Positions 41,945 to 50,724 of a DNA stretch of 64,000 nucleotides are shown here, piece after piece; position 1 is the stretch's first letter; each line of letters begins with the position of its first letter. The translations under genes were made by a program, and so were the position numbers. The notes below the pieces were generated by a model. The model ran no database searches, was not told the origin of the DNA, and saw nothing but the letters and a program-made list of their open reading frames with translations. Origin of the DNA: Streptomyces sp. NL15-2K (GTDB lineage Bacteria; Actinomycetota; Actinomycetes; Streptomycetales; Streptomycetaceae); assembly GCF_030551255.1 (NCBI RefSeq), contig NZ_CP130630.1, positions 5,251,501 through 5,315,500 of the forward strand, read 5' to 3'.

Positions 41945-41991
41945 CCGTCGGCCGACGAGTCTCCCCGAAGGGGAGGGTCGTCGGCCGACGG
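41945..41991 (+). terminator. Terminator between the convergent trefoil and pentapeptide genes
   Basis: CCGTCGGCCGACGA at 41945-41958 pairs perfectly with TCGTCGGCCGACGG at 41978-41991, with inner CTCCCC/GGGGAG pairing around GAA. It is 38 bases after the trefoil stop and also downstream of the leftward pentapeptide gene. Confidence 0.88.
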
Positions 41992-42029
41992 CGTTTGCGG
42001 GCCCCCAGCCCCCCAGCCCCCCAGCCCTC

Positions 42030-42722
42030 TCAGTCCTCCACCCGAATCCCCATCTCCGCCGCCAACACCTGTGCCAGATCCAGCAGTTGGGACGAGCTGA
42101 TCACCGCGCCCTTCAGCCGGTCCACTCCCCGGGCGATCTCCAGCGAAGCGACCCCGCGCAGGTCCACGTCCACGAGGGTCGCCCCGTTGAGGTCCGCTCC
42201 CTTCAGGTCGCAGTCCACGAACTCCACCCGCTCCAGCCTCGCGCCCCCGAAGTCCGGCTCCACCAGCACGCACCCCTCGAAGACGACGTCCTTGAGGCGG
42301 GCCGAGCGCAGGTTCAGGTAGTCGATCTTGCCGCCGCGGATCACGACCCGCTCCAGTACGGATCCGTGCAGCTGCACCCCGCCGAGGCGGGCGTCGACCA
42401 GCTCGACGTCGCGCAGGGTCGCCTCGGCGAGGTCGGTGCCCACGCCCCGTATGCCGGTGAGGACCGAGTCCAGGAAGCGGGCGTGGGACAGCCGCGTCTC
42501 GTCCAGCGCGCACCCCGTCAACGCGCAGTCCATGAAACGGGCACCCTTCCCGTCCTGCCCGGCGAAGTCCGCCTCCCGGAACTCCAGCCCGTCATAGTCC
42601 CCGTCCGGCGCCAACCCCCCGCCGCCGTACGGCTCCAGCGCCGGCAGCCGCACCTCCGGCCGCCGCGCTCCCCGCAGCACTCCCCGTCGCCCGCCGTTCG
42701 CATTCGTCGCTCGCCTCACCAT
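42030..42722 (-). CDS. Pentapeptide-repeat protein
   Basis: 230 residues from MVRRATNANG. From about residue 50 the sequence runs in A(D/N)LxG-type pentapeptide repeats: LEFREADFAGQDGKGARFMD, DLAEATLRDVELVDARLGG, VFEGCVLVEPDFGGARLERV, FVDCDLKGADLNGATLVDVD. These form a right-handed quadrilateral beta helix that can mimic DNA (as in MfpA/Qnr), but many have no known role. A C-terminal helical cap (QLLDLAQVLAAEMGIRVED) is present. Confidence 0.85.
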   Translation of the reverse strand: MVRRATNANGGRRGVLRGARRPEVRLPALEPYGGGGLAPDGDYDGLEFREADFAGQDGKGARFMDCALTGCALDETRLSHARFLDSVLTGIRGVGTDLAEATLRDVELVDARLGGVQLHGSVLERVVIRGGKIDYLNLRSARLKDVVFEGCVLVEPDFGGARLERVEFVDCDLKGADLNGATLVDVDLRGVASLEIARGVDRLKGAVISSSQLLDLAQVLAAEMGIRVED

Positions 42723-42829
42723 GCCCCCATGCTGCACCCCACCACTGACAACCCCTCCCGTGCCCCTCCCGCAGCCGCTCCCGACCTGCGAAAACAGCCC
42801 CCATGTCACATTCCGGCCCCCTCGACCGG

Positions 42830-42883
42830 TCCTACTCACTGACAGGCAGTCCTACTCACAGGCAGTCCTACTCACTGACAGGC
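42830..42883. repeat. Three direct repeats upstream of an FAD oxidoreductase gene
   Basis: TCCTACTCACTGACAGGCAG, TCCTACTCACAGGCAG and TCCTACTCACTGACAGGC follow head to tail about 30-80 bases before the start at 42912. The middle copy lacks four bases. Their location in a promoter region suggests repeated regulator sites, or replication slippage. Confidence 0.8.
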
Positions 42884-42911
42884 GACCCCGACCCGAGGGA
42901 GACCCCCAGCC

Positions 42912-44072
42912 ATGCACCGCATCACCGTCATCGGCGGCGGCTTCGCCGGACTGACCGCGGCCATCACCGCCGCCGAGGCGGGCGCCAAGGTCACCGTGTA
43001 CGAAGCCCATCACACGCTCGGCGGACGCGCCCGGACCGCCGAGGGGCCGTACAAGACGAACGAAGGACCCCACGCCCTCTACAACGGCGGCCCGCACTGG
43101 TCCTGGCTCATGCAGCGTGATCTGATCGGGCCGCTCGCGCCCATCCCGCCCTTGGAGGCGGCCCGGCTGCGGCTTCGGCACAAGGGCGTGCTCCGCCGCA
43201 CCCCGCCCTTCGCCCTGCTCAAGCTGCTGCGCCGCAGCGCCCGACAAGCGCCCGTCGACGTCGACTTCCTGACCTGGGCGACCGAGCAGGCGGGCGAGGA
43301 GGGCGCCCGCGCCGCCGCCCACTACTCCGCCGTCGCCCTGTTCCACCACGACCCCGGAGCCCTGTCCGCCGCCTTCGTGCAGGAACGCCTGCGCCGCGCC
43401 ACCAAGCTCCCGCCCGAGGCCCACTACCCGCGCGGCGGCTGGGGCAGCCTCATCGACCGGATGGCCTCGCGGGCGTGGAATCTCGGCGTCCGCCTGGAGA
43501 CCCTGTCCCGTGTCGACACCGTGCCGACCGACACGCCCGTCGTCGTCGCCACCTCCCTCGACGCCGCCCGCGGTCTCCTCGGCGACGACTCGCTGACCTG
43601 GACGAGCGGTCGTACGGCTCTCATCGATCTCGCCGTGCGGACCCGGCGCGGGGACGCCTTCGCCGTCTGCGACCTCGACTCCCCCGGGTGGATCGAGCGC
43701 TTCACCGCCCAGGACCGGTCCCTCGCCCCCGCGGGCGAGCAGCTGATCCAGGGGCAGATCCCGATCGCCCCGCACGAGACGAAGGACGACGGCATCGCCC
43801 GCGCCGAGCAGCTCCTCGACCTCGCCTTCGACGGCTGGCGCGCACGCGTCACCTGGCGGCGCGAGGCCGTCGCGAGCGGCCGTACGGGCGCCGTCGACCT
43901 GCCCGGCACCAGCTGGCGCGACCGGCCCGCCATCGACCGCGGCGACGGCGTCTACCTCGCGGGCGACCAGGTCGCCGCCCCCGGGGTCCTGTCCGAGGTC
44001 ACCTTCAACAGCGCCCTCACCGCGGTGTCGCTGGCGCTCGGCCGTCACTCCCTTGACCTCAAGCATGCTTGA
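42912..44072 (+). CDS. FAD-dependent oxidoreductase (phytoene desaturase/amine oxidase-like)
   Basis: 386 residues. ITVIGGGFAGLTAAITAAEAG and VYEAHHTLGGRARTAEG are the FAD ADP-binding motif and its GGR extension. The C-terminal GDGVYLAGDQVAAPGVLSEVTFNSAL closes the FAD site, as in NAD(P)-binding amine-oxidase and carotenoid-desaturase proteins. The substrate is unknown. It is followed 60 bases later by a quinone-reductase-like gene on the same strand. Confidence 0.85.
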   Translation: MHRITVIGGGFAGLTAAITAAEAGAKVTVYEAHHTLGGRARTAEGPYKTNEGPHALYNGGPHWSWLMQRDLIGPLAPIPPLEAARLRLRHKGVLRRTPPFALLKLLRRSARQAPVDVDFLTWATEQAGEEGARAAAHYSAVALFHHDPGALSAAFVQERLRRATKLPPEAHYPRGGWGSLIDRMASRAWNLGVRLETLSRVDTVPTDTPVVVATSLDAARGLLGDDSLTWTSGRTALIDLAVRTRRGDAFAVCDLDSPGWIERFTAQDRSLAPAGEQLIQGQIPIAPHETKDDGIARAEQLLDLAFDGWRARVTWRREAVASGRTGAVDLPGTSWRDRPAIDRGDGVYLAGDQVAAPGVLSEVTFNSALTAVSLALGRHSLDLKHA

Positions 44073-44132
44073 GGTTGAACAGTGGGGTTCCCAACCAGGC
44101 TTCCCGGACAAACTTCCGATGGGGGACCCCAC

Positions 44133-45113
44133 ATGCACGCCATCCGCCTGCACGCCTTCGGCCCGGCCGACAACCTCACCTACGAGCAGGTCGAGGACCC
44201 GGTGCCGGGCCCCGGCCAGGTCCGTATCGCCGTCGAAGCCGCCGGCGTCCACCTCCTGGACACCGCCCTGCGCGAGGGCATGCAGGGCCCCCTGCCCGAG
44301 CCGCCGTCCCTGCCCACCGTCCCCGGCCGCGAGGTCGCGGGCACCGTCGAGTCCCTCGGCGAGGGCGTCGCCGACCTGTGGCTCGGCAAGCGGGTGGTCG
44401 CCCACCTCGGCTTCGCCCCCGGCGGCTACGCCGAACTCGCCGTCACCGACGTCGAGCGCGTCCACGAGATCCCGGCGAACCTGGACGCCGCCCAGGCCGT
44501 CGCCATGATCGGCACGGGCCGTACGACGATGGGGATCCTGCAGTTCGCCCAGCTCGGCCCCGACTCGGTGGCCGTGATCCCGGCCGCCGCCGGCGGCATC
44601 GGCACCCTCCTCGTGCAGTACGCCAAGAACGCCGGCGCCACCGTCATCGGCCTCGCGGGCGGCCCGGCCAAGGTCGCCCAGGTGCAGGCCAACGGCGCCG
44701 ACCTCGCCGTCGACTACAAGGACCCGGCCTGGCCGGACAAAATCCGCGCCTACCTGGGCGGCCGTACCGCCACCGTCGTCTTCGACGGCGTCGGCGGCGA
44801 GGTCGCCCGCGAAACCACCGCCCTGCTCGCCCCCGGCGGCAAGCACATCGTCTTCGGCTGGTCCGGCGAAGGCCTGCACGACGGCAAGCCCTACCTCGTC
44901 GACGGCGTCTCCGAGCAGGTCCTCGGCCCCGTGATGATGCGGAAGGCGGGCGGCCCCAACCCCGTACGCACCCTGGAACTGCGCGCCCTCACCGAAGCCG
45001 CCGCGAGCCGCCTCACCCCCGCCGTACAGCGCTTCCCGCTCGCCGAGGCAGCCGCCGCCCACCGGGCGCTGGAGACGCGCGGGACTACTGGGAAGGTCGT
45101 CCTGGAGCCATGA
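44133..45113 (+). CDS. Zinc-type alcohol dehydrogenase/quinone oxidoreductase-like protein
   Basis: 326 residues from MHAIRLHAFG. MDR fold: VRIAVEAAGVHLLDTALREG, PTVPGREVAGTVESLG, VAVIPAAAGGIGTLLVQYAKNAGATVIGLAG (NADPH Rossmann motif AAGGIG) and FDGVGGEVARET. Zinc ligands of true alcohol dehydrogenases are not seen, so it probably belongs to the zinc-independent quinone oxidoreductase (QOR) branch. The substrate is unknown. Confidence 0.9.
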   Translation: MHAIRLHAFGPADNLTYEQVEDPVPGPGQVRIAVEAAGVHLLDTALREGMQGPLPEPPSLPTVPGREVAGTVESLGEGVADLWLGKRVVAHLGFAPGGYAELAVTDVERVHEIPANLDAAQAVAMIGTGRTTMGILQFAQLGPDSVAVIPAAAGGIGTLLVQYAKNAGATVIGLAGGPAKVAQVQANGADLAVDYKDPAWPDKIRAYLGGRTATVVFDGVGGEVARETTALLAPGGKHIVFGWSGEGLHDGKPYLVDGVSEQVLGPVMMRKAGGPNPVRTLELRALTEAAASRLTPAVQRFPLAEAAAAHRALETRGTTGKVVLEP

Positions 45114-45183
45114 CCGGTAACCGTCAGCGCTGCCCCGATTAATCACATGAGGTCACGCCCCGCCCGCCGGTAAGGTCCGCCCC

Positions 45184-46071
45184 ATGATCGACGTTCCGGA
45201 GGAACTGGCGGCCGCACAAGCGAAGTACAACGGCGAGGCGGGTGAGGCCTTCATCGCCCGACTGCCGGAGCTGGCTGCCGAGTTCCTGGACCGCTGGGAA
45301 CTGACGGCCGACGGACGCCCCATGCACGGCGTCTCCGCCCTGGTCCTGCCCGTCGTCCGCGCGGACCGCACCCCCGCCGTCCTCAAGCTGCAACTGCTGG
45401 ACGAGGAGAGCGTCGGCGAACCCGTCGCCCTGCGCAGCTGGAACGGCGACGGGTCGGTCCGCCTCCTCGACCACGACGAGGCAACCGGCACCATGCTCCT
45501 GGAGCGCCTCGATTCCTCCCGCATGCTCTCCTGTCTACCCGACACCCGCGAGGCCGTCCTGGTCATCGCCCGCCTGCTGGCCCACCTCACGTCGACCCCG
45601 GCACCCGAGGGCATGCGCCGCCTCGGCGACATCGCGCAGGCCATGCTCGACCAGACGCCCTGGGCACTGGAACGCATCCCGGACGCAGAGACCCGCCGCC
45701 TCGTCGCGGACTGCGCGGCTGCCGTACGCGAGGTCATCGACGAACCCGGCGACCGCCTGCTGCACTGGGACCTCCACGACGAGAACGTCCTCGCCTGCGA
45801 CCGCGCGCCCTGGCTCGCCATCGACCCGAAACCGCTGGCCGGCGATCCGGGCTTCGAGCTGTGGCCCGCCCTCGACAACCGATTCGACGCCGACGAGATC
45901 ACCTGGCGCTTCGACGCCATGACGGACGTCCTCGGCCTGGACCGCGCCCGCGCCCACGCCTGGACGCTGGGCCGACTTCTGCAGAACGCCCTGTGGGACA
46001 TCGAGGACGGCCGCCCAGCGGAACCCCGACAACTGGAAATCGCCCGCCGCCTACGCACCCACCGGAGCTAG
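45184..46071 (+). CDS. Aminoglycoside O-phosphotransferase, APH(6)/streptomycin 6-kinase-like
   Basis: 295 residues. The kinase-like fold matches APH_6_hur: LVLPVVRADRTPAVLKLQLLDEESVGE (ATP-binding Lys), GTMLLERLDSSRML, DRLLHWDLHDENVLA (catalytic loop HxDxxxxN) and WLAIDPKPLAGDPGFELWP (metal DxD region). Family members phosphorylate streptomycin or hydroxyurea. Housekeeping homologues without resistance roles are frequent in Streptomyces. A GNAT gene follows after five bases. Confidence 0.88.
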   Translation: MIDVPEELAAAQAKYNGEAGEAFIARLPELAAEFLDRWELTADGRPMHGVSALVLPVVRADRTPAVLKLQLLDEESVGEPVALRSWNGDGSVRLLDHDEATGTMLLERLDSSRMLSCLPDTREAVLVIARLLAHLTSTPAPEGMRRLGDIAQAMLDQTPWALERIPDAETRRLVADCAAAVREVIDEPGDRLLHWDLHDENVLACDRAPWLAIDPKPLAGDPGFELWPALDNRFDADEITWRFDAMTDVLGLDRARAHAWTLGRLLQNALWDIEDGRPAEPRQLEIARRLRTHRS

Positions 46072-46076
46072 CCACC

Positions 46077-46562
46077 GTGATCCGCGCCGCGACCCCCGCC
46101 GACATCCCCGCCCTCCACACCCTCATCCGCGAACTCGCCGAATACGAGAAGGCGCTGGAGGAGGCGAAGGCGACCGAGAACCAGCTCCATGAGGCCCTCT
46201 TCGGCGAACGCCCCGCCGCCTACGCCCACCTCGCCGTCGACGACACGACCCACGAGGTGGTCGGCTACGCGATCTGGTTCCTCAACTTCTCCACCTGGCG
46301 CGGCGTCCACGGCATCTACCTCGAGGACCTCTACGTCCGCCCCACCGCCCGGGGCGGCGGCCACGGCAAGGCCCTGCTGTCCGAACTGGCCCGCATCTGC
46401 GTCCACCGCGGCTACGCCCGCCTGGAGTGGTCGGTCCTGAACTGGAACGCCCCGACGATCGCCTTCTACGAGTCCATCGGCGCCCGTCCTCAGGACGAGT
46501 GGACGGTGTACCGGCTCACGGACGAAGCACTCCTGAAGGCATCGCACATGATCAATCACTGA
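46077..46562 (+). CDS. GNAT-family acetyltransferase (diamine acetyltransferase-like)
   Basis: 161 residues from a GTG at 46077, five bases after the APH stop, with GGAG upstream. The sequence IRAATPADIPALHTLIRELAEYEKA, GYAIWFLNFSTWRGVHGIYLEDLYVRPTARGGGHGKALL and WSVLNWNAPTIAFYESIGA is typical of spermine/spermidine or thialysine acetyltransferases (SAT). It is coupled to the APH-like kinase. Confidence 0.9.
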   Translation: MIRAATPADIPALHTLIRELAEYEKALEEAKATENQLHEALFGERPAAYAHLAVDDTTHEVVGYAIWFLNFSTWRGVHGIYLEDLYVRPTARGGGHGKALLSELARICVHRGYARLEWSVLNWNAPTIAFYESIGARPQDEWTVYRLTDEALLKASHMINH

Positions 46563-46618
46563 ACAAACTGAACAAACTGAACAACGGGCATGACTGCCAG
46601 CAGGAGCGTCACGAACAC

Positions 46619-47689
46619 ATGCCGACCTTCATCCCCGGCCTGGAACTCTGCCGCCGCTTCTACACCGAAGCCGTGCGCCCCTTACTGGAGGAGGCCGCCC
46701 CCGGCATCCCCCACTCCGCCGCCCGCCTCGGCAGCGGCTCCGAAGTCCTCGGCTTCGACACCGCCCGCTCCGCGGACCACGAATGGGACCCGCGCCTCCA
46801 GCTCTTCCTCCGCTCCGGTGACGTCTCCCGGCATGCGGACCGCATCACACACCTGCTCGCCGAGCGCCTGCCGAAGACCTTCCACGGCTACCCCACGCAC
46901 TTCGCTCCCACCGGCGAGGCGAACGACATCCGCGTCATGCGCCACACCGACGGCCCCGTCCACCACCGCGTCGAGGTCACCCACGCCTCCGCCTGGTTCA
47001 CCGCCACCCTCGGCTTCGACCCGACGACCACCCCCATCACCCCGACCGACTGGCTCGCCACCCCCACCCAGCTCCTCGCCGAAGTCACCGGCGGCGCGGT
47101 CTTCCACGACGGCCTCGACGTCCTCACCCCCGCACGCACCGCCCTGCGCTGGTATCCCCACGACCTCTGGCTGCACGTCCTCGCCTGCCTGTGGCAGCGC
47201 CTCTCCCAGGAGGAGGCCTTCGTCGGCCGCTGCGGCGAGGTCGGCGACGAACTCGGCTCCGCGGTCGTCACCGCCCGCCAGGTCCGCGACCTGATGCGCC
47301 TGTGCCTCCTGATGGACCGCCGCTACCCGCCGTACAGCAAGTGGCTCGGCAGCGCCTTCGCCCGTACGCCGGCCGGGGCCCGACTCACCCCGACCCTCAC
47401 GGCGGCCCTCGCGGCCACGGACTGGCACACCCGTGAGCAGCACCTCGCCGCGGCCTACGAGACGGTCGCCGACCTGCACAACGGGCTCGGCTTGACGGAC
47501 CGGGTCGACCCGGCCACCCGCCCGTACCACAGCCGGCCCTTCCGGGTGCTGCGGGCGGAACGGTTCGCCGAGGCGCTGGTGAGTCGCATCTCCGAGGCGG
47601 CGATACGAGAGCTGCCGCTGGTCGCTGACCTGGAGCGCGAGCCACTGGGAACACGAGCCCGGCCTGGTCACTGCACTTACACTGAGTAA
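46619..47689 (+). CDS. DUF4037 protein (nucleotidyltransferase-like)
   Basis: 356 residues from the ATG at 46619. The N-terminal LGSGSEVLGFDTARSADHEWDPR resembles a GSxxxG...D...D nucleotidyltransferase core. It continues with the DUF4037 region (ALRWYPHDLWLHVLACLWQRLSQEEAFVGRCGEVGDELG, VRDLMRLCLLMDRRYPPYSKWLGSAF). Possibly an antibiotic- or nucleotide-modifying enzyme; untested for the family. A tandem AACAAACTG triplet separates it from the GNAT gene. Confidence 0.82.
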   Translation: MPTFIPGLELCRRFYTEAVRPLLEEAAPGIPHSAARLGSGSEVLGFDTARSADHEWDPRLQLFLRSGDVSRHADRITHLLAERLPKTFHGYPTHFAPTGEANDIRVMRHTDGPVHHRVEVTHASAWFTATLGFDPTTTPITPTDWLATPTQLLAEVTGGAVFHDGLDVLTPARTALRWYPHDLWLHVLACLWQRLSQEEAFVGRCGEVGDELGSAVVTARQVRDLMRLCLLMDRRYPPYSKWLGSAFARTPAGARLTPTLTAALAATDWHTREQHLAAAYETVADLHNGLGLTDRVDPATRPYHSRPFRVLRAERFAEALVSRISEAAIRELPLVADLEREPLGTRARPGHCTYTE

Positions 47690-47696
47690 CACGGAG

Positions 47697-47714
47697 TGTC
47701 CGGGCATCCGGACA
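47697..47714. promoter_or_regulatory. Inverted repeat upstream of the liv operon
   Basis: TGTCCGG-GCAT-CCGGACA has perfect 7-base arms and lies 56-73 bases before livH. Further CATCCG/CGGATG words fill the rest of the 80-base gap, so this may be a cluster of regulator sites or the terminator of the DUF4037 gene. No stronger evidence is present. Confidence 0.4.
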
Positions 47715-47769
47715 TACAACATCCGTACACATGACATCCGAATGCATGTCCGGATGTACCGGAAACATC

Positions 47770-48765
47770 ATGCGCTGTCCGCGGGTTCTTCTCACGGCCC
47801 TCGCCCTGGCACTGGTGATGGTGTCCGCATCCCCCGCCCGGGGACAGGGTGAGGAAGTCCCGCGCGGCCGGGGATTCGCCGCGCGGCTGCTGCAGGCACT
47901 GATGGACGGTGTTCAGTTCGGTGTGATCATCGCCATCACGGCGGTCGGGCTCTCGCTGGTCTTCGGGACCATCCACCTGATCAACTTCGCGCACGGCGAG
48001 TTCGTGACGATCGGCGCCACCTTCGCGTTCTTCCTCAACGCGTCCGCGGCGGGACCGCGGTGGCATCTGGTCCCGGCCGCCGCCCTCGCGGTCGTCGCCG
48101 GGGCACTGCTGGGCGGAGCCGTGGACCGCGGCCTGTGGCGCCCGCTCCGGGCACGCGGCACCGGGATGATCAACCTGTTCATCGTCACCATCGGCCTGTC
48201 GCTGCTGCTGCGCCACATCGTTCTCGTGCTGTACGGGACACGTCCCGCTTCGTTCGCGCAATACGACATCCAGAGCCCGATCGAGTTCGGCCCGGTGGGC
48301 ATCACCCCGCGGGACCTCACCGTCACCCTGCTCTCGGCGCTGGTGCTGCTCGGCCTCGCCCTGCTGCTGCAGAGGACCCGGATCGGCACGGCCGTACGCG
48401 CCGTCTCCGTCAACCGCGACCTCGCCGAGGCCTCGGGCATCGACGTACAGCGGGTGGTGCTGGTCGTGTGGATGCTGGCCGGTGCCCTGGCCGCCCTCGG
48501 CGGCGTCTTCTTCGGCCTGGTGGAGATCATCACCTGGGACATGGGATTCAAGCTGCTGCTGCTCATGTTCGCCGGGATCATCCTGGGCGGGCTGGGCTCC
48601 GCCTACGGCGCGATGGTGGGCAGCCTGGTGATCGGGATCGTCGCCCAGGTATCCACCCTGTGGTTCCCGGTCGACCTGCAGTACGCCTGGGCGCTGCTGG
48701 TCCTCATCGTGGTGCTGCTCGTCCGGCCGCAGGGCATCCTCGGCCGCCGGGAACGCATGGGGTGA
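47770..48765 (+). CDS. livH: Branched-chain amino-acid ABC transporter permease LivH
   Basis: 331 residues from the ATG at 47770. An N-terminal hydrophobic signal-like segment (VLLTALALALVMVSASPARG) is followed by the LivH permease: LMDGVQFGVIIAITAVGLSLVFGTIHLINFAHGEF, then several membrane helices and the EAA-like loop RTRIGTAVRAVSVNRDLAEASGID. It forms the membrane channel with LivM. It is the first gene of a four-gene rightward operon. Confidence 0.93.
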   Translation: MRCPRVLLTALALALVMVSASPARGQGEEVPRGRGFAARLLQALMDGVQFGVIIAITAVGLSLVFGTIHLINFAHGEFVTIGATFAFFLNASAAGPRWHLVPAAALAVVAGALLGGAVDRGLWRPLRARGTGMINLFIVTIGLSLLLRHIVLVLYGTRPASFAQYDIQSPIEFGPVGITPRDLTVTLLSALVLLGLALLLQRTRIGTAVRAVSVNRDLAEASGIDVQRVVLVVWMLAGALAALGGVFFGLVEIITWDMGFKLLLLMFAGIILGGLGSAYGAMVGSLVIGIVAQVSTLWFPVDLQYAWALLVLIVVLLVRPQGILGRRERMG

Positions 48766-48776
48766 GGGGGCGGGTC

Positions 48777-49769
48777 ATGGACTTCTCGGTCATCGTCTCC
48801 GACGCCCTGCGTTCCGGCCTCGGTCCCATCGCCGCCATCTACGCACTCGCCGCCATGGGCCTGAACCTGCACTTCGGCTACACCGGGCTGCTCAACTTCG
48901 GCCAGGTCGGCTTCATGCTGGTCGGCGGGTACGGGCTCGCGGTCACGGTGGCGACGTACGACGGGAACATGTGGCTCGGCGTGCTGGCGGGGATCGGCTG
49001 CGCGATCGTACTCGCCCTTCTGCTCGGCATCCCCACCCTGCGGCTGCGCGCCGACTACCTCGCGATCACCACCATCGCCGCCGGAGAGACGCTCCGGCTG
49101 TTCTACCGCTCCAGCTGGGCCGAACCCGTCACCGGGGGCGTGTTCGGTCTGCAGCGGTTCGCGGGCGACTTCTACGACCTCAACCCGATACCGCCCGGCA
49201 CCTACGGCGTGTGGCTGGTGGAGTTCAACTCCCGGGACCTGTGGGTACTGATCGTCGGATGGGGGCTGGTGGCCGTGGTCGGGACGCTGCTCGCGCTGCT
49301 GGTGCACAGCCCGTGGGGCCGCGTCGTCCGCTCCATCCGTGAGGACGAGACCGCCGCCCGCGGCCTGGGCAAGAACGTCTACGCGTACAAGATGCAGAGC
49401 CTGGCGCTGGGGGGCGTGATCGGAGCCCTCGCGGGCATGGTGCAGGCGATCCAGGTGCAGTCGGTGAACCCCGACAGCTTCGACCCGGCCGTCACCTTCT
49501 TCCTGTACACCCTGCTCGTGCTGGGCGGCGCCGGCCGGATCCTGGGGCCGGTCGTCGGCTCGGTCCTGTTCTGGTTCGTGCTCACCTTCCTCGACAGCGC
49601 GTTGCGGCAGGCCATCGACGCCGGCTACATATCGCCGGAGCTGATCAGCACCTCGGAGGTCGGCGCGGTGCGCTTCGCGCTGGTCGGCCTCGCGCTGATC
49701 CTGCTGATCGTGTTCCGGCCGCAGGGCATCCTCGGCAGCCGGAAGGAGATGCTGCTCGGTGAACGCTGA
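48777..49769 (+). CDS. livM: Branched-chain amino-acid ABC transporter permease LivM
   Basis: 330 residues from the ATG at 48777, 11 bases after livH with GGGGGCGGG before it. NLHFGYTGLLNFGQVGFMLVGGY is the LivM signature, and RVVRSIREDETAARGLGKNVYAYK is the cytoplasmic loop that contacts the ATPases. It overlaps livG by 11 bases. Length is normal for the family. Confidence 0.93.
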   Translation: MDFSVIVSDALRSGLGPIAAIYALAAMGLNLHFGYTGLLNFGQVGFMLVGGYGLAVTVATYDGNMWLGVLAGIGCAIVLALLLGIPTLRLRADYLAITTIAAGETLRLFYRSSWAEPVTGGVFGLQRFAGDFYDLNPIPPGTYGVWLVEFNSRDLWVLIVGWGLVAVVGTLLALLVHSPWGRVVRSIREDETAARGLGKNVYAYKMQSLALGGVIGALAGMVQAIQVQSVNPDSFDPAVTFFLYTLLVLGGAGRILGPVVGSVLFWFVLTFLDSALRQAIDAGYISPELISTSEVGAVRFALVGLALILLIVFRPQGILGSRKEMLLGER

Positions 49770-50721
49770 TCATTCCCCCACCTCTCCGGCGTCAGCCCCC
49801 GCTGCCATCGCCGGCCGGCTTGCCGGGATCGCACCCGAGCCGGGAGTGCACAAGCCCGATCCGCTGCTCGTCATGGACCGGGTGAGCCGCAACTTCGGCG
49901 GACTCGCCGCCGTGCGCGTCGACCATCTGGAACTGCAGCGCGGCGCCATCACCGCGCTGATCGGGCCCAACGGCGCCGGCAAGACGACGCTGTTCAACAT
50001 CGTGAGCGGCTTCGACAGGGCCGACGACGGCCGGTGGTCGTTCGACGGACACCCGCTGACCGGCCGCCCCGCCTACCGGGTGGCGCGCCGCGGCCTGGTC
50101 CGTACGTTCCAGCTTCCCAGGACGCTCGCCCGGCTGACCGTACGGGAGAACATGATGCTCGCGGCCACCGACCAGCGCGGCGAGCGGCTGCTGCCCGCCC
50201 TGCTGCGTCCCCTGTGGCGCGGGCAGGAACGGGAGGTCGGGCGCGGGGCGGACGAACTGCTGGAGCGGTTCCGACTCTCAGGCGTGCGCGACGACTACGC
50301 CGGCACGCTCTCCGGAGGACAGCGGAAACTCCTCGAACTGGCCCGCGCACTGATGGCCCGGCCCGTCATGGTCCTGCTCGACGAGCCGACGGCCGGTGTC
50401 AACCCCGTGCTGACCCAGTCCCTGCTGCGGCACATCACCGAGTTGCGGGACGAGGGACTGACCGTGTGTTTCGTCGAGCACGACATGGATGTGGTGATGG
50501 GCATCAGCGACTGGGTGGCCGTCATGGCCGACGGCCGCCTGGTGGCGGAGGGACCGGCGCACTCGATCCGCGAGAACCCCGCCGTGGTGGACGCCTATCT
50601 GGGCAAACGGCACGACGAGCCGGAGGCGACTGACGACCCGGCGCAGGACGCCGGAGACCGCCGAGACGCCCGAGACGCTGGAGACGCCCGAGACGCCGGA
50701 GACGCCGGAGACAGGGAGTGA
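49759..50721 (+). CDS. livG: Branched-chain amino-acid ABC transporter ATPase LivG
   Basis: 320 residues from a GTG at 49759. Walker A GPNGAGKTT, signature LSGGQRKLLELARAL and Walker B VMVLLDEPTAGV, then the LivG-specific ITELRDEGLTVCFVEHDMDVV. Extra ends: about 38 unconserved residues at the N-terminus and a C-terminal tail of repeated Asp-Ala-Gly-Asp-Arg units (bases about 50640-50715, GAGACGCC repeats). The repeats look like slippage. Confidence 0.93.
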   Translation: MNADHSPTSPASAPAAIAGRLAGIAPEPGVHKPDPLLVMDRVSRNFGGLAAVRVDHLELQRGAITALIGPNGAGKTTLFNIVSGFDRADDGRWSFDGHPLTGRPAYRVARRGLVRTFQLPRTLARLTVRENMMLAATDQRGERLLPALLRPLWRGQEREVGRGADELLERFRLSGVRDDYAGTLSGGQRKLLELARALMARPVMVLLDEPTAGVNPVLTQSLLRHITELRDEGLTVCFVEHDMDVVMGISDWVAVMADGRLVAEGPAHSIRENPAVVDAYLGKRHDEPEATDDPAQDAGDRRDARDAGDARDAGDAGDRE

Positions 50722-50724
50722 CTC

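Noticed and set aside
45184..46071. A firm streptomycin-resistance gene call
   Set aside because: The fold and motifs fit APH(6), but many Streptomyces carry such kinases without resistance, and no antibiotic biosynthesis genes are adjacent.
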